A stretch of 51,916 bases of DNA from assembly GCF_000336385.2 (NCBI RefSeq), contig NZ_HG424472.1:1-51916 (forward strand), written 5' to 3'. Of this stretch, positions 9,374 through 17,060 are shown piece after piece (position 1 is the stretch's first letter; the number at the start of each line of letters is the position of its first letter). The notes beneath the pieces are model-generated. The model did not search any database. It saw nothing but the letters and a program-made list of their open reading frames with translations, and was not told where the DNA came from. A program made the position numbers and the translations under genes. Source of the DNA: Lysobacter antibioticus HS124. GTDB taxonomy: Bacteria > Pseudomonadota > Gammaproteobacteria > Xanthomonadales > Xanthomonadaceae.

Positions 9374-10210
9374 CTACTCGTCTTTGCCCCAGTAGACGGC
9401 ACTGGGATCGAAGTTGTCCCTAAGGTATGGGGTAAAACCAGCCAAGACGACCGACAACGCGATCAAATCCTTCATCTCGATAGGCCTGAGTGCAGCCCTC
9501 GGGTTCCCCGCATGCCTGATTCCAGGATAGTCCGATGCGAAGCCGTACAGGTTCGAAAGAGAGCTGCGCAACGCGCTGTGCGGCCAGCTCTTGATCTCTC
9601 CACAGATAGCACCTAATTGGCTGCTGCGGACACCAGAACAGGAGGCGCCAAACGCCTCAAGAACGTTTACTTGCTTCTGAATTATTGTCTTTATTCGGCC
9701 ATCGGAATTGTCATCGCGCAGGTCGCGCAATGCATTTTCAAAGTCTCTAAAAAGCGCGTAGAGGTGATCATCCTCCTCAGACGCTCTCTGAAGATCCCTT
9801 GCGAGAGCAGAGAAGATTCCCGGGAGCGTGGGACAAAGCACACAAGGCTCCCGCACCTGATAACGAAGGCTGAACTTCTCAACAAACCTAACCAGCAGCC
9901 GCACATACAGGCCAGCAATCGCCTCGCCGGCCAAGTCACTGATAATGGCGTGAGCCTCTTCAAAGAAGATCAGGAGCCTGCGTTCAGACGCCAAGTCTTC
10001 AGAAGTTATCGCCTTAAACGCCTCCCGGCTTTGATCTTGATTGTCGACTATGTCAGCCAATTGCTCGAGGGTGGGGGTAACCCGAAGCACTTGAGCGAGT
10101 TCGCGATACAACTCGCAAAAAATGTCAGTCGGAACCGCCTCGGTCGAGAACAAAGGCTCCCATATGCATGACCACGCTTCAGGCCATACTGCGATCAATT
10201 CACCGCGCAC
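9374..10210 (-). CDS. Unknown protein inserted between hsdS and hsdR
   Basis: This 278-residue protein starts at a GTG (10210) 2 bp after the hsdS stop and ends 6 bp before hsdR, so it is part of the operon. It is predicted all-alpha with a low-complexity-free N-terminus (residues 1-180). Near residues 215-270 it carries LYGFASDYPGIRHAG, followed by a final helix with an aromatic tail. That C-terminal stretch resembles the abortive-infection-like C-terminal helical domain found in many phage-defence proteins, but I cannot name a family firmly. There is no signal peptide, nuclease motif or ATPase motif. The local DNA is noticeably less GC-rich than its neighbours, consistent with recent acquisition. 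It may be an accessory toxin or modulator of the restriction complex; this is inference. Confidence 0.8.
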   Translation of the reverse strand: MRGELIAVWPEAWSCIWEPLFSTEAVPTDIFCELYRELAQVLRVTPTLEQLADIVDNQDQSREAFKAITSEDLASERRLLIFFEEAHAIISDLAGEAIAGLYVRLLVRFVEKFSLRYQVREPCVLCPTLPGIFSALARDLQRASEEDDHLYALFRDFENALRDLRDDNSDGRIKTIIQKQVNVLEAFGASCSGVRSSQLGAICGEIKSWPHSALRSSLSNLYGFASDYPGIRHAGNPRAALRPIEMKDLIALSVVLAGFTPYLRDNFDPSAVYWGKDE

Positions 10211-10212
10211 GG

Positions 10213-11292
10213 CTAGGCCCTACCTGAGAAGAATTCTTGCCGGAGAGAAAAGAACAGCTCCTCCAGATGGACTATCCCTTGATGGTAGGCAGTCCTTTGC
10301 TGTTCCACCGCAGAAGCCAAGCGACCAAACTCGTCCTGATCGCTCCTCCTCGGAACCGTGATCAACAATTTCTCAAACTCACTCTTCTTCAATATTGGGA
10401 GGGTTGTGGATGCGCCCCGACGGGCTACCTCTCCGGCCAGGAAGCGCATCGCGTAATAGCCATACAACTGCTCGATTTCGCCTCGCCATGTCACCGAATT
10501 TATCTGTTGATTGAAGGCGCTTTCTTGCTTTGCCAATCCCATCTTCCCGATGGTCGCACCGATACAGCAGACGAGAGTGCTCCCTGCTGAGGCAACGCGA
10601 CTCAAGAGCGCGCCTTTTGGCGTAACGGTGCGGCGGGAATCAGTTATGACCCCCCCGAGATCCCCTGGCGTGACAAAGGGTATCGGACCATCGAATACTT
10701 CCGTTGCCGAAGAAGGTGGTGTCCCCCCAGTCTGAATCCTCGCTAGTTCGCTTAGCGATCTTTGTGGCCACCCCTTCGGATTTCTCACCGGGTCGCCAAA
10801 TTTCTCGAGAAATGCGGACTGCAGCAGCTGATCGAGCTTGGCGATGGCTTCGCGGCGCTTGGCGCGCAGCGAGTCGGCCTTGTCCAGAATTGCAGCGATA
10901 CGGCGCTGCTCGATCTGTGATGGCAGCAGGATCGTCTTCGCGTAGGCGTCATTTCGATTCAAACCTGGAATCGCAGCTGCGCGGTTTAGCTCATCCAAGC
11001 GAAGGCCAGCCATCGCATGAAAGAGCCATCGAAGGTCTACATCGGTACAAGTCCTATCGACATAGTAGGTAGTGTCTATTGGCCAACAGGACGACTCGGA
11101 GTAATTCAACTCGCCTAGAGAACCCTTGCGTCCGACGACAATGGTCGCTCCATCAGTTATGGCTGCATCGTGTCGTCCAACTACCCCGTTCGATCCGAAA
11201 ACGTCGTAAGCCCCGTCAGGGTCGCGTGCGGACGCCGGCAGGCTCTTGCCGTACTTGAATTCACAGATGTCGCCTAGCGTCACCAGACTCAC
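10213..11292 (-). CDS. hsdS: Type I restriction enzyme specificity subunit
   Basis: HsdS recognises the bipartite DNA target and positions HsdM and HsdR. The 359 residues have the usual plan. The first target-recognition domain starts LGDICEFKYGKSLPAS. A central conserved helical spacer around 120-165 contains PSQIEQRRIAAILDKADSLR. The second target-recognition domain starts LSELARIQTGGTPPSS, and a second conserved helix lies at the C-terminus (RRSDQDEFGRLASAVEQQ). The start is a GTG overlapping the hsdM stop by 4 bp (GTGA), indicating translational coupling. The target-recognition domains vary between strains, so the DNA site cannot be inferred. Confidence 0.95.
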   Translation of the reverse strand: MSLVTLGDICEFKYGKSLPASARDPDGAYDVFGSNGVVGRHDAAITDGATIVVGRKGSLGELNYSESSCWPIDTTYYVDRTCTDVDLRWLFHAMAGLRLDELNRAAAIPGLNRNDAYAKTILLPSQIEQRRIAAILDKADSLRAKRREAIAKLDQLLQSAFLEKFGDPVRNPKGWPQRSLSELARIQTGGTPPSSATEVFDGPIPFVTPGDLGGVITDSRRTVTPKGALLSRVASAGSTLVCCIGATIGKMGLAKQESAFNQQINSVTWRGEIEQLYGYYAMRFLAGEVARRGASTTLPILKKSEFEKLLITVPRRSDQDEFGRLASAVEQQRTAYHQGIVHLEELFFSLRQEFFSGRA

Positions 11293-12770
11293 GCCAGCAT
11301 TCCCTCCAACTCCTCCATTCCCCGCATGATTTCCGATTCCAGTGCCTTCAGTTCGGCGAGAATCTTCTGCGGTGGATCGTGCTGCACAACTTCGTGCACC
11401 ACCTGCTTGTAGCGGTTGATTGACAGGTCGTAGTCGTTGCCGGCAATTTCGGCCTTGGGCACCAGGAAGCTCTGCTCGCTGCGGGCGCTACAACTCTCCT
11501 TTTCGCGGTGCTGCCAGCGCTTGAGGATGTCCGGAAGGTTGTTTAGCTCGTGCTTGCTCGTATCCAGCGTGTTGCGCTTGTCGTCCAGCGAGTAGCCGTC
11601 GGCCTGCATGTCGTAGAACCAGACGTTGTCCGTACCGCCGGAGTTGGTCTTGGTGAACAGCAGGATCGCGGTGGACACGCCGGCATAGGGGCGGAACACG
11701 CCTGAGGGCATGGAGACGATGCCGTCCAGCTTGTGCTCCTCCACCAGCATCCGCCGCAGAGTCTTGTGCGCGGTGGTGGAACCGAACAGCACGCCGTCGG
11801 GCACGATCACCGCGGCGCGTCCGCCGGGTTTAAGCAGGCGCAGAAACAGCGCCAGGAACAGCAGCTCGGTCTTCTTGGTCTTGACCATCTGCTGCAAGTC
11901 CTTAGCCGTACTCTCGTAGTCGAGCGAACCGGCGAAGGGCGGATTGGCGAGGATCAGGCTGAACTGCCCTTCGACGCCGGCGTGGCTCTGGCTCAGCGAG
12001 TCGCGGTTCTCGATGGCCGGGCTCTCCACGCCGTGCAGCAGCATGTTCATGCTGCCCACGCGCAGCATGGTGCTGTCGAAGTCGAAGCCGTGGAAGGTGT
12101 CGCGGTTGAAGCGCTCGGCGGTCTTCTTGGTGGCGTAGATCTCCTGCTCGTGGTGCCGCTGCAGGTATTCGGCCGCCGCCACCAGGAAGCCGGCGCTGCC
12201 GCAGGCCGGGTCGCAGATCACATCAGACGGCTTGGGCGCCATCATCTCGACCATCAGCTTGATGATGTGGCGCGGGGTACGGAACTGGCCGTTCTGCCCG
12301 GCGGTGGCGATCTTGCCGAGCATGTATTCGTACAGGTCGCCCTTGGTGTCGCGGTCCTCCATCGGGATCGCGTCGAGCATGTCCACCACCTTGGCCAGCA
12401 GCGCAGGCGTGGGGATGGTGAAGCGGGCGTCCTTCATGTGGCGGGAGTAGGTGGAGTCCTCGCCCTCGCCCAGCGACTTGATGAAGGGGAAGACCTTGTT
12501 GGCCACCACGTCGTACATGGCGGCCGGGTCGCCCATCTGCTTGAACACCGACCAGCGCAGCTTCTGCTGCTTGCTGTTGAAGATCGGGCTCTCGATGTCG
12601 CGCTTGAGGCGGTTGGCTTTCTTCTCTTCCTTGGTGTGCAGCTCGTCCAGGCGTTTGATGAAGAGCAGGTAGGTCATCTGCTCGATGACTTCCATCGGGT
12701 TGGAGATTCCGCCGCTCCAGAATGCGTTCCAGATTTGATCGACCTGGTTTTTGATAGTTCCAGTAATCAT
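11289..12770 (-). CDS. hsdM: Type I N6-adenine DNA methyltransferase subunit
   Basis: HsdM methylates adenine in the sequence chosen by HsdS and is needed for both modification and restriction. The 493 residues include the HsdM N-terminal helical domain (1-145, with YLLFIKRLDELHTKEEKKA). The SAM-binding motif is DPACGSAGFL near residue 187 and the catalytic NPPF near 273, followed by the conserved PDGVLFGS and MPSGVFRPYAGVSTAILLF blocks. The length is normal for the EcoEI-type family. It is the first gene of the hsdM-hsdS-unknown-hsdR operon. Upstream is a 203-bp AT-richer gap with a small hairpin. Confidence 0.97.
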   Translation of the reverse strand: MITGTIKNQVDQIWNAFWSGGISNPMEVIEQMTYLLFIKRLDELHTKEEKKANRLKRDIESPIFNSKQQKLRWSVFKQMGDPAAMYDVVANKVFPFIKSLGEGEDSTYSRHMKDARFTIPTPALLAKVVDMLDAIPMEDRDTKGDLYEYMLGKIATAGQNGQFRTPRHIIKLMVEMMAPKPSDVICDPACGSAGFLVAAAEYLQRHHEQEIYATKKTAERFNRDTFHGFDFDSTMLRVGSMNMLLHGVESPAIENRDSLSQSHAGVEGQFSLILANPPFAGSLDYESTAKDLQQMVKTKKTELLFLALFLRLLKPGGRAAVIVPDGVLFGSTTAHKTLRRMLVEEHKLDGIVSMPSGVFRPYAGVSTAILLFTKTNSGGTDNVWFYDMQADGYSLDDKRNTLDTSKHELNNLPDILKRWQHREKESCSARSEQSFLVPKAEIAGNDYDLSINRYKQVVHEVVQHDPPQKILAELKALESEIMRGMEELEGMLA

Positions 12771-12807
12771 TGCACTACTTAGTTAGAGTTTTTACCAATC
12801 CAGGCCA

Positions 12808-12824
12808 TGGAGGCAAAACCTCCA
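12808..12824 (-). promoter_or_regulatory. Inverted repeat upstream of hsdM
   Basis: TGGAGG and CCTCCA form a perfect 6-bp inverted repeat around a 5-base loop, about 40 bp before the hsdM ATG. On the minus strand it overlaps a weak TTGCCT-16 bp-TAAAAA promoter-like pair. It could be an operator limiting R-M expression; no cognate controller gene is visible nearby. Confidence 0.35.
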
Positions 12825-12973
12825 ATTTAGAAATGACCTGGCATCGCGACCTGGTTAATTATGGCTTCCGTCCAACCATGCGTATAGCCGCTACACCCCG
12901 ATCCTGGAGACATTTGCGTGGATACCTCCACATATATCGTCCCCGGCCATCAACTTTGCCTAGATTCATCTCG

Positions 12974-13894
12974 CTACCCCCGCCCCACCACCGGCGCCTC
13001 TCGCCCCACCACCTCCACCACCCAATCGATGAACACCCGCAGCTTGGCGCTGACGTGGCGGTTCGGCGGATAGGCCAGGTACAGCGGCATCGGCGGCAGG
13101 CGCCAGCCGTCGAACAATCGCACCAGTTCGCCGCGTTCGGCGCGGGCGCGGGCCATGTACTCGGGCAACCAGAGCACGCCGAGGCCGGCCAGGCCGGCGG
13201 CGAGGTAGGCGTTGCCATCGTCGACGGCGAGGACGTAGCGGCCCTGCAGCGGCACTTGTTCGTCGCCGCTCTGCAGGGTCTGCGCCGGGGCCTGGCCGGC
13301 GCGCGGCCACTGGAAACGGACGATGCGGTGGCGGGCGTCGTCGAGCTCGCGCGGGTGCGCGGGGACGCCAGCGCGCTGCAGGTAGGCGGGCGAGGCGTAG
13401 GCGCCCAGCGCGAGGTCGCCGATGTGGCGCGCGACCAGCGAGGGGTCGGCGATCGGGCCGCCGCGGATCACGCAGTCGACGTTCTCGCCGATCAGGTCGA
13501 CCCGGCGGTCGCTGACGCCCAGGTCGAGTTGCAGTTCGGGATAGCGCTCGCAGAAGGCCGGCAGCGCCGGGATCAGGATCAGCCGTGCCAGCGAGCTGGG
13601 CACGTCCACGCGCAGCCGGCCGCGCGGCGCGGCCGCGGCGCCGGACAGGCTGGTCTCGGCGTCGTCGAGGTCGGCGAGCAGGCGCAGCACCCGCTCGTAG
13701 TAAGCGGCGCCGTCGGCGGTCACGACGACCTTGCGGGTGGTGCGGTTGAGCAGCTTCACCCGCAACCGCGCCTCCAGCTGCTGCACCAGCTGGGTGACGC
13801 GGGTCTTGCTGATCCGCAGGGTGTCGGCGGCCTTGGTGAAGCTGCCGGTCTCGGCCACGCGGGCGAAGGCCTGCATCGCGTCGATACGGTCCAT
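12974..13894 (-). CDS. LysR-family transcriptional regulator
   Basis: This is a 306-residue LysR-type regulator. The N-terminal winged helix-turn-helix spans about residues 5-62 (FARVAETGSFTKAADTLRISKTRVTQLVQQLE) and is followed by a linker helix and a periplasmic-binding-protein-like effector domain (RLRVDVPSSLARLILIPALPAF onward). The start at 13894 gives the usual MDRIDAMQAF; the longer upstream frame is rejected. It is of the CrgA-like subgroup that often controls the divergent neighbour. Here that is the RidA-like gene 130 bp away, with an inverted repeat in the gap, so regulation of that gene plus autorepression is likely (inference). Confidence 0.92.
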   Translation of the reverse strand: MDRIDAMQAFARVAETGSFTKAADTLRISKTRVTQLVQQLEARLRVKLLNRTTRKVVVTADGAAYYERVLRLLADLDDAETSLSGAAAAPRGRLRVDVPSSLARLILIPALPAFCERYPELQLDLGVSDRRVDLIGENVDCVIRGGPIADPSLVARHIGDLALGAYASPAYLQRAGVPAHPRELDDARHRIVRFQWPRAGQAPAQTLQSGDEQVPLQGRYVLAVDDGNAYLAAGLAGLGVLWLPEYMARARAERGELVRLFDGWRLPPMPLYLAYPPNRHVSAKLRVFIDWVVEVVGREAPVVGRG

Positions 13895-13941
13895 CGCGGC
13901 TCCGGTTTCGTTCTGGATTGTCCGGATTCTACAAACAGTGA

Positions 13942-13960
13942 AAACCCGATCGCCGGGTTT
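13942..13960. promoter_or_regulatory. Inverted repeat between lysR and ridA-like gene
   Basis: AAACCCG and CGGGTTT form a perfect 7-bp inverted repeat around a 5-base centre, 47 bp from the LysR start. It is in the right place for an operator of the divergent LysR, although it does not match a clean T-N11-A core. Confidence 0.35.
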
Positions 13961-14024
13961 ATCGGCATCCAGTGCCTCTCTATCGTGGCCGCATCGACAA
14001 CGACGGCTGCACGCCGAGGCAATG

Positions 14025-14429
14025 ATGAGCAAGCGCGATGTGGTATTTCCCGCAGGACGGCAGGCGCTGTACCAGCGCAACCGCTATTCGCCGGCGCTGC
14101 GGTCGAACGGCTTCCTGTTCGTCTCCGGCCAGGTCGGCAGCCGCGAGGACGGCTCGCCCGAGCCGGAACTGGAAGCGCAGGTGCGGCTGGCGTTCGCCAA
14201 TTTGAACGCAGTGCTGGCCGCGGCCGGCTGCAGCTTCGACGATGTGGTCGATGTCACCCTGTTCGTGGTCGACCCGGAGCGGAATTTCGAGCGCATCTGG
14301 GTGATCGTGCCCGAGTTCTGGGGCGAGGCGCCGCACCCGACCCTGACCGGGATCGGGGTGACCTGGCTGTACGGATTCCAGTTCGAGATCAAGGTGATCG
14401 CCAAGTTGCCGCAAAGCGCGGCGCATTGA
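14025..14429 (+). CDS. RidA/YjgF/Rid-family protein
   Basis: This is a 134-residue Rid-family protein, of the group of small trimeric proteins that deaminate reactive enamine/imine intermediates or act in catabolic pathways. The conserved core is visible: FLFVSGQVGSREDG, LAFANLNAVLAAAGCSFDDVVDVTLFVVD, and the C-terminal PTLTGIGVTWLYGFQFEIKVIAKL. The catalytic arginine of canonical RidA (R105 in the usual PxR motif) is not present in the PTLTGIG region, so this is probably a Rid1-7-like paralog and not true RidA. Two adjacent in-frame ATGs exist; the second (14025) has GAGG at proper spacing. It is divergent from the LysR gene. Confidence 0.88.
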   Translation: MSKRDVVFPAGRQALYQRNRYSPALRSNGFLFVSGQVGSREDGSPEPELEAQVRLAFANLNAVLAAAGCSFDDVVDVTLFVVDPERNFERIWVIVPEFWGEAPHPTLTGIGVTWLYGFQFEIKVIAKLPQSAAH

Positions 14430-14564
14430 TCGGCGCTGGCCGCGCGCTCGCGCACGGGGCGGCGGACGCGGCGCGGCCGGCGTTGCCGCCGCCTTGCGCA
14501 CGGCGCCCTGACCCGCCTGCGCTTACACTGCCCGGCCATCCCACGCGCCGAGAGCCGCACCGTC

Positions 14565-15170
14565 ATGTCGCCGACCATCGCGCAAGGCGCCTATATCGCC
14601 ATGAAGCTGGGCGAGGCCCTGGCGATCCTGGTCGGGGCCTGGCTGCTGACCACCCTGTTGCGGCAATTGGTGCGGCGGGTCTGCGTGCGTTACGACATCG
14701 CGCCGGCGTTCGCGCTGGGCCTGCGCCGGGTACTGAGCACGCTGATCTACATCGTCGCGCTGCTGCTGTTCCTCAATCGGCTCGGCATTTCCGGCTCGGT
14801 GGTGTGGACCACGCTGACCGGCTTCGTCGCGGTCGGCGCGGTGGCGTTCTTCGCCGCGTGGAGCGTGTTGTCGAACATCTTTTGCGCGCTGCTGATCCTG
14901 ATCACGCGGCCCTTCCGGCTCTACGACTACATCGAAGTGCTGGAGAACGGCGACAAGCCGGGGCTGAAGGGGCGGGTGGTCGACATCAATTTCATCTATA
15001 CCTCGCTGCAGGAGATCCATGCCGACAGCGAGGACACGGTGCTGCAGGTGCCCAACAGTCAGTTCTTCCAACGCACGACACGGCGCTGGCGGCAGGAACC
15101 GGCCTGGGCACGGACCGCGCGGGAGCAGGCGCAAGCGTCGGCGGACTGGCAGGATGCGTCGGGGCGGTGA
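14565..15170 (+). CDS. Small MscS-family mechanosensitive channel
   Basis: This 201-residue membrane protein has two N-terminal transmembrane helices and the MscS pore helix TM3. The stretch TGFVAVGAVAFFAAWSVLSN is rich in small residues, and is followed by RPFRLYDYIEV, the start of the beta domain. The protein ends soon after VPNSQFFQRTTRRW, so the cytoplasmic alpha/beta cage of full-length MscS (286 residues) is mostly missing. Such short MscS-like proteins are common in Xanthomonadaceae; the stop looks natural. It would gate on membrane tension to release solutes during osmotic downshock. Confidence 0.88.
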   Translation: MSPTIAQGAYIAMKLGEALAILVGAWLLTTLLRQLVRRVCVRYDIAPAFALGLRRVLSTLIYIVALLLFLNRLGISGSVVWTTLTGFVAVGAVAFFAAWSVLSNIFCALLILITRPFRLYDYIEVLENGDKPGLKGRVVDINFIYTSLQEIHADSEDTVLQVPNSQFFQRTTRRWRQEPAWARTAREQAQASADWQDASGR

Positions 15171-15339
15171 GCGAAATCGCCTGCGCAAGCGCCTACGGTC
15201 GCCGTTGTCCGTATTAGCGAGGGCGCCCGCGCAGCGGGTCGGGAGCGTTGAGCTATCGCTTCCGCATCGATCGGGCATCGGCGAATCCCCGTCCCTGTTT
15301 TCGAAAGAGCACGGCATGCGGCGCGTCGCCGCGGCCGGA

Positions 15340-16392
15340 TCAGAGCGCAGTCACGTCGATGATGGCCTGCGCGAAGGCCTCGGGCGCTTCCTGCGGCAGG
15401 TTGTGGCCGATGCCGCCTTGCAGTTCGCGATGCGCGTAGGGGCCGGTGAACTTGCGCGCATACGCGGCCGCTGGCGGATGCGGGGCGCCGTTGGCGTCGC
15501 CTTCCAAGGTCATGGTCGGGACAGCGATGGTGGGCGCTTTCGCCAGCCGCGCTTCAAGTTCGTCGAACTTCGGCTCGCCCTGGGCCAGTCCGAGGCGCCA
15601 ACGGTAGTTGTGGATCACCACCGCGACATGGTCGGGGTTGTCGAACGCCGCGGCGCTGCGCTCGAAGGTCGCTTCGTCGAAACGCCACTGCGGCGAGGCC
15701 AGCGCCCAGATCAGCCGGGAGAACTCGCGCCGGTTCTGTGCATAGCCAAGTTCGCCGCGCTCGGTGGCGAAGTAGAACTGGTACCACCACTGCAGCTCGG
15801 CCTTCGGCGGCAAAGGCGCCTGGTTGGCCTGCTGGCTGCCGATCAGGTAGCCGCTGACCGATACCAGCCCCCGGCAGCGCTGCGGCCATAGCGCGGCCAG
15901 GATGCCGGCGGTGCGCGCGCCCCAGTCGCAGCCGCCGACGATCGCCGATTCGATGCCCAGCGCGTCGAGCAGGGCGATGGCGTCGGCGGCCAGCGCGGCC
16001 TGCTGGCCGTTGCGCGGGGTGTCGGCGGACAGGAAGGCGGTGGGGCCGTAGCCGCGCAGATAGGGAACGATGACGCGATAGCCGCGCTCGGCCAGCCGCG
16101 GCGCGACCTCGGCATAGGTGTGGATGTCGTAGGGCCAGCCGTGCAACAGCAGCACCGGAGGGCCGTGGCGGGGACCGAGCTCGGCATAACTCACGCGCAA
16201 TACGCCGGCGTCGATCTGCTTGAGCGCGCCCCAGGCGGCAGCGACGCTGCGACCGGGACCGGGCGCACCGGCGGGGGCGGCGAAGGCGGAGCCGAGGTTG
16301 CCGAGCGGGCCGGCGAGCAGAACCGAAGCGGCGCCGCCGAGCAGACGGCGGCGTTGCGGATCGCGGAGGCGGTCGATGGGGGCGGCGGTCAT
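15340..16392 (-). CDS. Tat-exported alpha/beta hydrolase, epoxide hydrolase-like
   Basis: This 350-residue protein begins with a twin-arginine-type signal: RRRLLGG followed by a hydrophobic stretch ending near AFAAP (residue 40). The mature part is an alpha/beta hydrolase. HGWP (84-87) forms the oxyanion hole. GCDWGA places Asp156 as nucleophile, as in epoxide hydrolases and haloalkane dehalogenases rather than serine esterases. The catalytic His is in GIGHNLPQE (about residue 330). The start at 16392 has an AGGAG site at good spacing. It has no operon partners. Epoxide versus haloalkane use cannot be settled: two lid tyrosines would mark an epoxide hydrolase and several are present. Confidence 0.88.
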   Translation of the reverse strand: MTAAPIDRLRDPQRRRLLGGAASVLLAGPLGNLGSAFAAPAGAPGPGRSVAAAWGALKQIDAGVLRVSYAELGPRHGPPVLLLHGWPYDIHTYAEVAPRLAERGYRVIVPYLRGYGPTAFLSADTPRNGQQAALAADAIALLDALGIESAIVGGCDWGARTAGILAALWPQRCRGLVSVSGYLIGSQQANQAPLPPKAELQWWYQFYFATERGELGYAQNRREFSRLIWALASPQWRFDEATFERSAAAFDNPDHVAVVIHNYRWRLGLAQGEPKFDELEARLAKAPTIAVPTMTLEGDANGAPHPPAAAYARKFTGPYAHRELQGGIGHNLPQEAPEAFAQAIIDVTAL

Positions 16393-17060
16393 GGCGGGCT
16401 CCTGGCGGGAATGGGCGGGCCAGGTCATTGGGCCGGGACGGGGTATCCGGCACGTGTCCGCGGATCGGGGGTTTTGTATGCAAGCCGGACGGGACAGGGA
16501 TGCAGATACATTGCGATACACGGCGGTGCCGGAGCGCAGGGCTCGCCGGCGTCGCAGCCAAGGGGGCGCGATCCGGATCGGGGCGACGGTTCGACTGCTG
16601 TGCCGGGCGGGAGCCAGTCCCCTGCTCCGTTTTTCAAAGAAGGGGAACTACGCAGGCGGGATCGTCATGGCCGCGGCGTTCGCGGCCGCGCGCTCCAGGC
16701 CGTTCGCGGCGCCTGTCTTCAAACCGTTTGCGCCCTGCCGTTGCCTTCTTGAAAAGCTAGAGGGCGACGACCGTGCAGCCGGCGCGAGGAGTTGAGCGTT
16801 GGCCCTCGCCTTGTGGAGAGCAAAGCCACCTCCTGTTTCGACGGAGGCAGGGTAAAGCTGGCCCGAACGGCGCCGGGACGATGGGCCGGAGCGGCCGGAA
16901 AAGACCTTCGCGGTTCGACGCCGTAGCTTCCAGGTCTACTTTTCCGCTACCCCGCCCATTCCCGCTACACGACGCGGGGACGGTTTTGTTAGGCTCGCCC
17001 GACGAATCCTTCGCCCGAGCCGCCCATCCAGGTGCGGACCAGAACCGATAGCAGGACGGC
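16393..17060. other. Intergenic region, no credible gene
   Basis: These 668 bases lie between the divergent hydrolase and the LplT-PlsC gene. The open frames inside overlap one another and lack ribosome sites and family features. I see no convincing promoter pair, terminator or repeat. Confidence 0.55.

Noticed and set aside
5882-12770. R-M operon as a bounded mobile island
   Set aside because: Its lower-GC flanks hint at transfer, but I find no direct repeats, integrase or transposase at either end.
16220-16795. A 191-aa plus-strand frame in the gap before the LplT-PlsC gene
   Set aside because: It overlaps the hydrolase gene, has no ribosome site and contains only Ala/Arg-rich sequence.
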